The notes beneath the pieces were generated by a model, which was not told the origin of the DNA, did no database searches, and was given only the letters and a program-made list of their open reading frames with translations. Shown here in pieces: positions 1-5,614 of a DNA stretch of 5,973 nt. Position 1 is the stretch's first letter. Each line of letters opens with the position of its first letter. This stretch comes from Ruminococcus flavefaciens. Its GTDB lineage: Bacteria; Bacillota; Clostridia; Oscillospirales; Ruminococcaceae. Position numbers and translations under genes: made by a program. The stretch is taken from assembly GCA_002348905.1 (NCBI GenBank), contig DEBW01000029.1, forward strand, positions 1 to 5,973, read 5' to 3'.

Positions 1-409
1 TGAAGTGAAGCTCTCTTGCCTTGATAACGATATCGCCAGGAAGCACGTTATCGAGGATGACATTCTTAATGAAGTTGTTTCGGTCATACTTTTCATCGTA
101 GTACTGCTTGATGTTTGAGAGAGTGATAGCGAGTATGCTTGCATACTTTGCAGCAGCATCGTCAACGCCCTCAACAAAAACAGCGTAGTCAGGCTTTACT
201 CTTGAGCCGAAAGGCTTATATGTAAAACCGTCACGGATGAAGATATCGTGTGAATCGCTCAGATCGAGAGAAACGAATTCATTTGTAGTGCCTACACGGG
301 TAAGGTCGCTGCAGGCAATGATTGTAGCAGTCTCATCAACGACACCGATAGTAGCATCAATAGTGTCACGCATCTGATGAACTAAACCCTGGAATAATCT
401 GTTGGACAT
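1..409 (-). CDS. CdaR/PucR-type transcriptional regulator, N-terminal part (cut by window edge)
   Basis: The first 136 codons of a minus-strand gene are present; the rest lies beyond base 1. The protein begins MSNRLFQGLVHQMRDTIDA and continues with a sensor-like region (GVVDETATIIACSDL, residues about 22-36) and a segment near residues 111-136 containing YDEKYDRNNFIKNVILDN and ending LPGDIVIKARELHF. From memory, this layout recurs in clostridial proteins annotated as CdaR/PucR-family regulators, which carry a PucR-type helix-turn-helix at the C-terminus; that domain is outside the window and cannot be confirmed. No signal peptide or membrane segment is seen, so it is probably a cytosolic DNA-binding protein. 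The start is supported by AGAAGGGTG at 417-425, seven bases before the ATG. It lies 248 bases downstream of argS on the same strand, with its own likely promoter, so it is probably a separate unit. The effector is unknown. Confidence 0.65.
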   Translation of the reverse strand, partial: MSNRLFQGLVHQMRDTIDATIGVVDETATIIACSDLTRVGTTNEFVSLDLSDSHDIFIRDGFTYKPFGSRVKPDYAVFVEGVDDAAAKYASILAITLSNIKQYYDEKYDRNNFIKNVILDNVLPGDIVIKARELHF

Positions 410-443
410 AATTGAACACCCTTCTTTAATAATATTTTTGACA

Positions 444-575
444 GCTTTCAAAGAATTCATGTTCAGTACCCGTCCGAGATGAACAGGTTCTCACTTGTCA
501 GCCTCAATATATTACAAATTGTAACACATTTTTGTGAATAAATCATGAACAAATTATTAACTTTTCTTTGAAAGC
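444..575. promoter_or_regulatory. 12-bp inverted repeat flanking the regulator promoter; possible operator pair
   Basis: TTCTTTGAAAGC occurs on the plus strand at 564-575 and, as an exact reverse complement, at 444-455. The core of each copy, CTTTGAAAG, is itself a palindrome apart from its central base, as expected of a dimer-binding site. One copy lies upstream of the -35 and the other in the leader, with centres 120 bases apart. Autoregulation by DNA looping is possible but is an inference. Confidence 0.3.
509..538 (-). promoter_or_regulatory. Likely sigma-A promoter of the CdaR/PucR-type regulator gene
   Basis: Read on the minus strand, a -35-like TTCACA (533-538) is followed after 18 bases by a -10-like TAATAT (509-514). 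Transcription would start near base 502, giving a leader of about 93 bases before the ATG at 409. An alternative -10, TACAAT, lies just upstream at 519-524 but has no well-spaced -35. The call rests on motif and spacing only. Confidence 0.45.
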
Positions 576-627
576 CTGAAAATTGAACAAGTTTTGTGTG
601 TTGAGCCTGTGATAAATTACTAAATAA

Positions 628-647
628 CTGTAACTCGTTGTTACCAG
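628..647 (-). terminator. Weak hairpin downstream of argS, possible terminator
   Basis: Ten bases past the argS stop, the minus-strand RNA can pair CTG and TAAC on one side with GTTA and CAG on the other (7 bp, one bulged C) around a five-base loop, followed by TTATTTAG. The stem is AT-rich and the T tract is broken, so termination may be partial. No stronger hairpin with a T run is visible between argS and the next gene. Confidence 0.25.
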
Positions 648-657
648 TCTGTAATTT

Positions 658-2424
658 TTACATCTTCTCAGGCTGCTCTATCTTCAGGATAGTGAGTACG
701 TTGCGGAGCACCTGTCTTGTTGCAACGCTCAGGAGAATACGAGCGTTCATAAGCTCAGGAGTTTCGGCATTCTTCACGCTGCATCCGTCATAGAAGCGGT
801 GGAAGAGAGTAGCGAGGTCAATGGCGTACTTTGTGATCTTAGCCGGATCATAAGCCTTTGCAGCAAGCTCAACTTCTCGTGGAAGTGAAGCGATATGACG
901 GATAAGTTCTATCTCACGGGAATCTGTAAGGAGAGTGAAATCTGCCTTCTCAGGTACTGCGATGCCCTCAGCTTCAAGGTTGCGGAGCATACTGCATATT
1001 CTTGCGTGAGCGTACTGAACGTAGAATACAGGATTCTGTGAGGACTTCTCAACAGCGAGGTCGAGGTCGAACTCGAACTGTGAATTTGCCTCACGGAGAT
1101 TGAAGTAGAAACGGGCTGCATCTATCGGTATCTCATCGAGGAGAGTAACAAGAGTAATAGCCTTGCCGCTTCTCTTAGAGAGCTTTACAGTCTCGCCCTT
1201 TCTTACAAGGCGAACCATCTGCATAAGTACAACATCGAGCTTTGTCTCGTCAACTCCGAGAGCGTTGAGAGCAGCTTTGAGACGAGGTACATATCCGTGG
1301 TGGTCAGCGCCGAGAACGTTTATAGCCTTGTCGAAATTACGTGTAACGAGCTTGTTGTAGTGGTAAGCGATGTCCGGTACTATATAAGTATAGAGACCGT
1401 TGCTTCTCTTGAGGACGAAGTCCTTGTCCATGCCGTACTCAGTAGCCTTGAACCAGATAGCGCCGTCCTGCTCATAAGCTTTTCCTGCTTCCATGAGCTT
1501 GTCTACAACGAGCTTTGTCTCATTCTTTTCGTGTACTGTGCTTTCTCTGAACCAGTTATCGTAAACTATGCGGTACTTTTTAAGGTCACGCTCAAGACCA
1601 GCGATATTCAGCGGCAGAGCGTAGTCAACGAGAGCCTTGCGGCGGTCATCTTCGGAAACATTTTCGAGTGAATTTCCGTTGATGTCGAAATACTCCTTGG
1701 CGTGAGCTATGATATCCTGACCGAGGTAAACGTCCTCAGGCATCGGGAAATCAGCGGTGTTTCCGTCCTCGCCGTAAATTTTAGCACATACTTCATCGGT
1801 ATCAGCGGCAGCCTTGTATATCTCCTGACCTTTTTCGGAGCAGATATGCATATATCTGAGAGAAAGGGACTTGCCGAACTTTTCAATCTGATTGCCGGCA
1901 TCATTTACGTAGAACTCACGTTCAGCGTGGAAGCCAGCCCAGTCGAGAACGCTTGCGAGACAGTCGCCGATAGCGCCGCCTCTTGCATTACCGATATGCA
2001 TAGGACCTGTAGGGTTAGCGGAAACAAATTCAACGAGAACTCTTTTTCCGCAGCCGTAGTCTGTGCGTCCGTAGTTTTCTTTTTCATCAAGAACGCTTTC
2101 AACAGCATCAGCGAACCATTTCTTGCTGAGGAAGAAGTTCATGAATCCTGGACCTGCTATCTCAGCACGTTCAAAAACAGAGCCGGCGAGGTCTATTTTT
2201 TCGCAGATAAGCTCAGCTATCTTGCGTGGAGGCATTTTGAAAGCTCTTGCACATACCATAGCGGTATTAGCTGCGAAATCGCCGTGAGACTTGTCGGCAG
2301 GGATCTCGATGGTGAATGCCGGGAGAGGCTCAGCCGGGGCAGTGCCCTCAGCAACGAGAACTCCCAGAGCGTCGTTGATAAGCTCTCTCAGCTGGAGAGA
2401 AGCGGATCTGATAAGGTCTGACAT
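658..2424 (-). CDS. argS: Arginyl-tRNA synthetase
   Basis: Class I aminoacyl-tRNA synthetase that charges tRNA-Arg with arginine using ATP in the cytosol. The 588-residue length is normal for bacterial ArgRS. Visible parts in order: the N-terminal tRNA-contact domain (residues 1 to about 110, with HGDFAANTAM at 48-57); the Rossmann catalytic core with the HIGH-type signature PTGPMHIGN (138-146) and the KMSKS-type loop KLSKR (414-418); and the helical DALR anticodon-binding domain from about 460, starting with the family-typical QYAHARI (470-476) and ending in LLSVATRQVLRNVLTIL plus EQPEKM. Nothing essential looks missing. The start is preceded by AAAGGA at 2434-2439. It is the last gene of a three-gene unit, 33 bases after the DUF1934 gene; the YwiB-argS pairing is also known in Bacillus subtilis. 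No T-box leader (specifier loop, AGGGTGGNACCGCG) is seen before it, so it probably depends on the upstream promoter near 4028-4056. Confidence 0.97.
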   Translation of the reverse strand: MSDLIRSASLQLRELINDALGVLVAEGTAPAEPLPAFTIEIPADKSHGDFAANTAMVCARAFKMPPRKIAELICEKIDLAGSVFERAEIAGPGFMNFFLSKKWFADAVESVLDEKENYGRTDYGCGKRVLVEFVSANPTGPMHIGNARGGAIGDCLASVLDWAGFHAEREFYVNDAGNQIEKFGKSLSLRYMHICSEKGQEIYKAAADTDEVCAKIYGEDGNTADFPMPEDVYLGQDIIAHAKEYFDINGNSLENVSEDDRRKALVDYALPLNIAGLERDLKKYRIVYDNWFRESTVHEKNETKLVVDKLMEAGKAYEQDGAIWFKATEYGMDKDFVLKRSNGLYTYIVPDIAYHYNKLVTRNFDKAINVLGADHHGYVPRLKAALNALGVDETKLDVVLMQMVRLVRKGETVKLSKRSGKAITLVTLLDEIPIDAARFYFNLREANSQFEFDLDLAVEKSSQNPVFYVQYAHARICSMLRNLEAEGIAVPEKADFTLLTDSREIELIRHIASLPREVELAAKAYDPAKITKYAIDLATLFHRFYDGCSVKNAETPELMNARILLSVATRQVLRNVLTILKIEQPEKM

Positions 2425-2457
2425 TGGAAATCGTCCTTTCGGGTTTATTATAAACGT

Positions 2458-2874
2458 TTAGTTTTTTATGGTCATGATTATCTCGTTATCTGAAAGATAA
2501 GACGAGTTGAGATCAAGAGTATATTTAAGGTACAGTCTGCCGTCCTTGGTGATAGTATTGTCAATGGCGTGAGTGTAAACGCCTATTCGCATATCACCGT
2601 AGGGAGTACCGTACTGACAGTAGTGTTTTCTGCCTATTTCAAGCGATAATACAGAATTTGCAGTACCCTTTCTGATTATCGAAGCGGACTTGTCGCCGTC
2701 AACTGTGATAGTTGTGACGGAGCCTTCAAAGCCTGTAGCAGAGGTATCCTCATAGGATATCACATCTTTGCCCTCAGACCTTGAAACCGAAGCCTTGGTA
2801 AGAAGCTCAGTCTCGTTCCGTTCATTGTCCTGCCACTGTATGCTTGTAAGGGAGATCAGAACATTTTTTTTCAT
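2458..2874 (-). CDS. DUF1934 family protein (YwiB-like)
   Basis: A 138-residue protein of unknown function. It shows the DUF1934 pattern: MKKNVLISLTSIQ at the N-terminus, then Y41-EDTSATGFEGSVTTITV, an RKG turn, a central SLEIGRKHYCQYGTPYGDMRIGVYT stretch (about 77-101) and a C-terminal YLKYTLDLNSSYLSDNEIIMTIKN. Alternating hydrophobic strands fit the calycin-like beta-barrel predicted for this family. Length is close to B. subtilis YwiB. There is no signal peptide or membrane segment, so it is probably cytosolic. The start has a near-perfect AAAGGAGG at 2880-2887. It sits 23 bases after the ligase-like gene and 33 bases before argS, which supports co-transcription and repeats the ywiB-argS order of other Firmicutes. 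That conserved linkage hints at a tie to translation or arginine, but no biochemical role is established and none can be read from the sequence. Confidence 0.85.
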   Translation of the reverse strand: MKKNVLISLTSIQWQDNERNETELLTKASVSRSEGKDVISYEDTSATGFEGSVTTITVDGDKSASIIRKGTANSVLSLEIGRKHYCQYGTPYGDMRIGVYTHAIDNTITKDGRLYLKYTLDLNSSYLSDNEIIMTIKN

Positions 2875-2887
2875 TTCAGCCTCCTTT

Positions 2888-2902
2888 ACTGATAATATCA
2901 GT
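2888..2902 (-). promoter_or_regulatory. Small hairpin over the ligase-like stop codon, next to the DUF1934 ribosome binding site
   Basis: ACTGATAATATCAGT is a 15-bp perfect palindrome around one central base. It covers the TGA stop of the ligase-like gene (2898-2900) and ends one base before the AAAGGAGG of the DUF1934 gene. As RNA it could form a 5-6 bp stem that terminating ribosomes would melt, which would couple translation of the two genes. There is no T tract, so it is not a terminator. Confidence 0.3.
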
Positions 2903-3971
2903 ATGTTTTTTCAGCGTTTTCGATAGCCTGTTCAAGGAGTTTGTCTACGAGGTAAGGCATTTCCATGCCTAAGTGCTGCATGAGTTTAGGGTATACGCTG
3001 TTGTTTCTCATTCCGGGAGCAGTACCTATTTTATTAAGGAGAAGCTCGCCGTTCTCGGAGAGGAAGAAGTCGATACGTGCATAGCCCTTGCATCCGAGAG
3101 CCTTGAAAGCCTTGAGAGCGATGCCTCTTATCTTGTTGTGAAGTTCGTCCGGAATATCAGCAGGAACTTGCAGATCATCGCCGGAGCTTTTCTTTACCTC
3201 AGTAGGATCGTACTTCCTGTCAACAGAGAGTATCTCTCCGACATAGGAAGCAAAAGGCGTGTCATAGCCGAATACACCAACTTCGAGCTTGCGGCTCTTT
3301 ACGTATTTTTCGATGATGACCTTGTTATCGTTTGAAAAAGCGATCTTTACAGCGGTGATGAGGCTGTTCATATCCTCAGCGATAGTAGTTCCGGCGCTGC
3401 ATCCGCTGTTTGCAGGCTTTACTACTACAGGGAAACCGAGTTTCTGAGCAGATTCGCTGCATTTTTCGTCGATATGGTTGATATCACGCTGAGTGATGAG
3501 CACCCATTCAGCAGTTTTTATGCCGTAGTCATCAAGAACCATGTGTGTGTGTGATTTGTCCATGCATGAAGCCGAACCGAGAAGTCCGCAGCCTACATAC
3601 GGTATACCAGACATATCGAGGAGCCCCTGTATAGTACCGTCAGCACCTTTCTTGCCCTGCATTACAGGAAAAACAACGTCGATACGTCTGATAGTGACTT
3701 CGCCGTTTTCAATGGTGATGATACCGTGGTGGATAGGATCAGGTGAGACGATAGCAGAAGCGCAATCGGGATTGAGGTACCAGCTGCCGTCTTCTATTTC
3801 ACTTGTGTCCCCCGGGAAATAGAGCCAGCGACCTTTTTTGGTAACGCCGATGCATATGACTTCATACTTATCTGTTGGAATGTTGCGAATGACCTCTGCG
3901 GCAGAGGCAAGTGACAGCTCGTGCTCCTGAGCTGTTCCGCCGAAAATAACGGCAGCTTTGATCTTAGCCAT
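2898..3971 (-). CDS. D-alanine--D-alanine ligase-like ATP-grasp protein with a degenerate active site
   Basis: This 357-residue protein has the length and fold order of Ddl enzymes: an N-terminal domain with GGTAQEHELSLASA (11-24), then VMQGKKGADGTIQGLL (103-118), SCMDKS (135-140), VVKPANSGCSAG (183-194), IEKY (220-223), GYARIDFF (296-303) and NSVYPKL (324-330). Active Ddl makes D-Ala-D-Ala for peptidoglycan. Many catalytic positions differ. The usual HG..GED has Q105 for His and A110 for Glu; GSS is GCS (C191); the Glu after EK.. is K228; the YDYEAKY omega-loop reads YDPTEVK (254-260); and LNEIN is LNKIG (312-316), losing two of three Mg2+ ligands. E16, K139, K185, E221, R299, D301 and S325 remain. 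The frame is intact and several changes need two or more base substitutions, so this is neither decay by frameshift nor a single read error. The start has AAAGGAG at 3978-3984. First gene of a unit with DUF1934 and argS. It may be a pseudoenzyme or a ligase with other substrates; a true ddl would be needed elsewhere. Confidence 0.8.
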   Translation of the reverse strand: MAKIKAAVIFGGTAQEHELSLASAAEVIRNIPTDKYEVICIGVTKKGRWLYFPGDTSEIEDGSWYLNPDCASAIVSPDPIHHGIITIENGEVTIRRIDVVFPVMQGKKGADGTIQGLLDMSGIPYVGCGLLGSASCMDKSHTHMVLDDYGIKTAEWVLITQRDINHIDEKCSESAQKLGFPVVVKPANSGCSAGTTIAEDMNSLITAVKIAFSNDNKVIIEKYVKSRKLEVGVFGYDTPFASYVGEILSVDRKYDPTEVKKSSGDDLQVPADIPDELHNKIRGIALKAFKALGCKGYARIDFFLSENGELLLNKIGTAPGMRNNSVYPKLMQHLGMEMPYLVDKLLEQAIENAEKTY

Positions 3972-4027
3972 AGTTTTCTCCTTTATAAAGCATAGTATAG
4001 TATATAGTCATTTTTTAGTATCACTAT

Positions 4028-4056
4028 ATTTTATCACATTTCACAAAAAACTGCAA
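4028..4056 (-). promoter_or_regulatory. Likely promoter of the ligase-like/DUF1934/argS unit
   Basis: On the minus strand TTGCAG (4051-4056) is followed after exactly 17 bases by TAAAAT (4028-4033). The -10 is preceded by TGA, giving an extended -10 (TGnTAAAAT). Transcription would start near 4021, leaving a leader of about 50 bases that contains repeated ATAGT units on the plus strand (3992-4008) and the AAAGGAG of the first gene. The -35 matches consensus in only three of six bases; spacing and the extended -10 carry the call. Confidence 0.6.
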
Positions 4057-4119
4057 GGGTTTTTTGCAAAAATGAAGAAAAATCAGTTGCAGAAGTACAT
4101 AGCAGACAATTTTAAACAC

Positions 4120-4146
4120 TATCGTTTGTGCAATATGCCAACGATA
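4120..4146. promoter_or_regulatory. Inverted repeat upstream of the argS-unit promoter
   Basis: TATCGTT (4120-4126) and AACGATA (4140-4146) are exact inverted 7-mers separated by 13 bases. The pair lies about 65 bases upstream of the -35 of the ligase-like unit and downstream of the GH130 terminator, in DNA that should otherwise be silent. It could be a regulator site; no match to a known operator is recognised. Confidence 0.2.
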
Positions 4147-4157
4147 ACAAAGCTTAC

Positions 4158-4173
4158 ACGTACATATGTTCGT
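4158..4173. promoter_or_regulatory. 16-bp near-perfect palindrome resembling a LexA (SOS) box
   Basis: ACGTACATATGTTCGT is a palindrome with one mismatched pair. Read on the minus strand it contains CGAACATATGTACG, one base from the Gram-positive LexA/DinR consensus form CGAACATATGTTCG. The site is about 100 bases upstream of the -35 of the ligase-like unit, far for direct repression, and no SOS gene is next to it. Resemblance only; binding is not shown. Confidence 0.25.
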
Positions 4174-4201
4174 ATTTTCGTTGTTAAATATGACGGATAG
4201 T

Positions 4202-4232
4202 AAAAAGGACAGCTTGAATCAAGCTGTCCTTT
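4202..4232 (-). terminator. Rho-independent terminator of the GH130 gene
   Basis: On the minus strand AAAGGACAGCTTG pairs with CAAGCTGTCCTTT (13 bp, three-base loop ATT) and runs into TTTTT, about 40 bases after the GH130 stop. The strong stem and T run make this the clearest terminator in the window. It separates the GH130 gene from the ligase-like unit. The stem is symmetric and starts with an A run, so it might also act weakly on plus-strand transcripts. Confidence 0.9.
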
Positions 4233-4272
4233 GGTTAATATGTCAGCGCTGAAAAATATCAGGTGATGTATC

Positions 4273-5292
4273 TTATCTTCTTCCGAGAGACTTGTCATCA
4301 TCGCTGGTGCGCTCGTATTTAAGGATATAGTCGTATATTTCTTGAGCTGTTGTGTAAGCAACTCCGACATAGCTGTCAGCACAGCCGTAGTAAAGAGCTA
4401 TCCTGCCGGTTTCGGAATCGTGGAGAGTAGCACACGGGAAGCACACATTCGGCACGAATCCACGCTCCTCGTACCATTCTTCCGGAGTGAGGATATAGTT
4501 AGCGCAGCGGTGGAGTACCTTTGAAGGCTCGTTGATATCGAGTATAGCAGCACCGATGCTGTAAACATAGCCGTTGCAGGTATTCACAACGCCGTGATAG
4601 AACATGAGCCAGCCCTTGTCAGTCTCGATAGGAGCAGCTCCGCCGCCTATTTTAAGGCTTTCCCACCAGTTTTCGCCTCTGCCCATAACGTGGCGGTGCT
4701 TTCCCCAGAATTCCATGTCAGGGCTTTCACTCACGAAAATATCTCCGAAAGCAGTATGAGCATTGTCACACGGACGGGAGAGCATCACGAAATTGCCGTT
4801 TATCTTTCTTGGGAAAAGTACGGCATTCCTGTTGTATGGGAGAAATGGGTTCTCGATACGTGTAAAGCTCTTGAAATCGGTAGTTTTAGCCATACCGATA
4901 GCAGCTCCGTACATATCCTGACACCACATTATGTAATATGTATCCTCGACCTTGACAAGTCGTGGATCATAGGCGTAGATCGGCTGGAAAGGTTCGCCGT
5001 TTTCGTCAGTGAAGTTTATTTTTTCAGGCTCGAAGTCCCAGTGTATAGCGTCCTTGCTTGTGCCGAAGTAGATATGCGGTATGCCGTTTTTCTCCTCGCC
5101 ACGGAAAACACCTACAAAGCCGTCTTCATACGGCATAACAGCGCTGTTGAAGATACGTGCAACGTTAGGCACAGGGTTTCTGTTGATGATAGGGTTTTCG
5201 GTGTGTCTCCAGACCGGACCGGTGCAGTTTTCGGGTTTATCCTGCCAAGGCATATTAGGCAGAGCCGGACAAATGAGCTTGATATCTGACAT
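4273..5292 (-). CDS. GH130 family beta-1,4-mannoside phosphorylase
   Basis: A 339-residue cytosolic enzyme (no signal peptide) of glycoside hydrolase family 130, which splits beta-1,4-mannosides with phosphate to give alpha-mannose 1-phosphate. The five-bladed propeller pattern is visible: NVARIFNSAVMPYEDGFVGVFRGEE (43-67), IHWDFE (83-88), YAYDPRLVKVEDTYYIMW (106-123), RNAVLFPRKINGNFVMLSRP (155-174), ENWWESLKIGGGAAPIET (207-224), GWLMFYHGV (227-235) and LYYGCADSYVGVAYT (300-314). D109 in the DPR motif is the expected general acid; the Arg residues near 155-173 and H234 fit the phosphate site. Length and motifs look closest to the mannooligosaccharide phosphorylases (GH130_2, such as R. albus RaMP2) rather than mannosylglucose phosphorylases, but the subfamily is a judgement from memory; GlcNAc-linked mannosides are an alternative substrate. 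The start has AAGGAG at 5301-5306. The gene stands alone between its promoter (5358-5386) and terminator (4202-4232), and is divergent from a possible galactokinase gene. Confidence 0.88.
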   Translation of the reverse strand: MSDIKLICPALPNMPWQDKPENCTGPVWRHTENPIINRNPVPNVARIFNSAVMPYEDGFVGVFRGEEKNGIPHIYFGTSKDAIHWDFEPEKINFTDENGEPFQPIYAYDPRLVKVEDTYYIMWCQDMYGAAIGMAKTTDFKSFTRIENPFLPYNRNAVLFPRKINGNFVMLSRPCDNAHTAFGDIFVSESPDMEFWGKHRHVMGRGENWWESLKIGGGAAPIETDKGWLMFYHGVVNTCNGYVYSIGAAILDINEPSKVLHRCANYILTPEEWYEERGFVPNVCFPCATLHDSETGRIALYYGCADSYVGVAYTTAQEIYDYILKYERTSDDDKSLGRR

Positions 5293-5349
5293 AATGGACG
5301 CTCCTTAATTATACTTAAATAATAAATTAACATATAATATAATGATGTG

Positions 5350-5362
5350 ATACTTTAAGTAT
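5350..5362. promoter_or_regulatory. Palindrome overlapping the GH130 -10 box; possible operator
   Basis: ATACTTTAAGTAT is a perfect 13-bp palindrome (6-bp arms, central T) covering five of the six -10 bases and the start region. A protein bound here would block RNA polymerase. A related ATACTTAAAT lies in the leader at 5312-5321. The binding protein is unknown, and AT-rich DNA makes chance palindromes more likely. Confidence 0.3.
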
Positions 5363-5386
5363 ACAGCTTTTTTGAACGAAAGTCAA
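5358..5386 (-). promoter_or_regulatory. Promoter of the GH130 gene
   Basis: On the minus strand TTGACT (5381-5386) and TATACT (5358-5363) are separated by 17 bases; each differs from the sigma-A consensus by one base. This is the best promoter match in the window. The start would be near 5351, with a leader of about 58 AT-rich bases before the ATG at 5292. Confidence 0.75.
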
Positions 5387-5463
5387 TAGAACTTGATTCT
5401 TTTTAAGAACTTTAGCAGAATTCACTAAATCAGGACTATCAATTTTGCTGATACAAATAAATA

Positions 5464-5500
5464 CAGCTTAAATTATCAGCTTAAATGCGCCTTGCATTTA
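5464..5500. repeat. Direct repeat CAGCTTAAAT x2 running into a small hairpin
   Basis: CAGCTTAAAT occurs at 5464-5473 and 5477-5486, a period of 13 bases. The second copy overlaps the left arm of TAAATGC-GCCTT-GCATTTA (5482-5500), a 7-bp stem with a five-base loop. There is no T tract after it on either strand, so it is not a terminator. Function unknown. Confidence 0.45.
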
Positions 5501-5535
5501 TAATTATCATGCAAATATAGAAAATACGGGCTTCA

Positions 5536-5559
5536 GTAGGGGCGGATATTATCCGCCCG
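5536..5559 (+). repeat. GTAGGG-type hairpin repeat, unit 1
   Basis: GTAG is followed by GGGCGGATA (5540-5548), one central T and TATCCGCCC (5550-5558), a perfect 9-bp-arm palindrome, then GAA. It shares the GTAGGG head, GC-rich palindrome and CCGAA-like tail of the unit at 5586-5614, though the stem sequence differs. No T run follows on either strand. From memory, such hairpins are scattered between genes in Ruminococcus-type genomes; copy number was not checked. Confidence 0.6.
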
Positions 5560-5585
5560 AAAAAACGATAATGTCCGAAAACGAA

Positions 5586-5614
5586 ATTGTAGGGAACGCC
5601 GCCCACGGCGTTCC
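5586..5614 (+). repeat. GTAGGG-type hairpin repeat, unit 2 (left arm of inverted pair)
   Basis: ATTGTAGG is followed by GGAACGCCG, loop CCCA and CGGCGTTCC: a 9-bp GC-rich stem with a four-base loop. The 29-base unit is repeated in inverted orientation at 5707-5735 with a single difference, in the loop (CCCA against CCCT). It can therefore fold alone or pair with the other copy. Confidence 0.75.

Noticed and set aside
1702..2421. Plus-strand 239-codon open frame antisense to argS, and a second at 1297-1671
   Set aside because: Both are fully covered by the unmistakable argS frame; their translations show no known motif, and no ribosome binding site was noted. They are shadows caused by argS codon bias.
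2451..2460. TAAACGTTTA palindrome between DUF1934 and argS
   Set aside because: Ten AT-rich bases overlapping a stop codon; no T tract and no matching site elsewhere in the window.
3972..4060. T-box or amino-acid riboswitch in the leader of the argS unit
   Set aside because: The predicted leader is only about 50 bases, with no AGGGTGGNACCGCG antiterminator sequence and no terminator hairpin.
4051..4067. TGCAA/TTGCA hairpin followed by T's on the minus strand
   Set aside because: Only a 5-bp AT-rich stem that overlaps the -35 of the promoter at 4028-4056; more likely chance than a second terminator.
3958..4200. Plus-strand 80-codon open frame over the promoter of the ligase-like unit
   Set aside because: It starts inside the ligase-like gene on the opposite strand and crosses AT-rich promoter DNA; composition is not gene-like.
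4243..4252. TCAGCGCTGA palindrome after the GH130 stop
   Set aside because: Arms are too short to form a hairpin with a loop, and the real terminator is just downstream.
4119..4382. Minus-strand 87-codon open frame across the GH130 end, terminator and gap
   Set aside because: It overlaps the GH130 3' end in another frame and runs through a strong terminator; no ribosome binding site or family resemblance.
4594..5289. Plus-strand 231-codon open frame antisense to the GH130 gene
   Set aside because: Lies entirely inside GH130, whose motifs are clear; the translation has no recognisable domain.
5540..5558. Terminator at the first GTAGGG hairpin
   Set aside because: No T run follows on either strand (plus strand continues GAAAAAAC), and no gene ends nearby.
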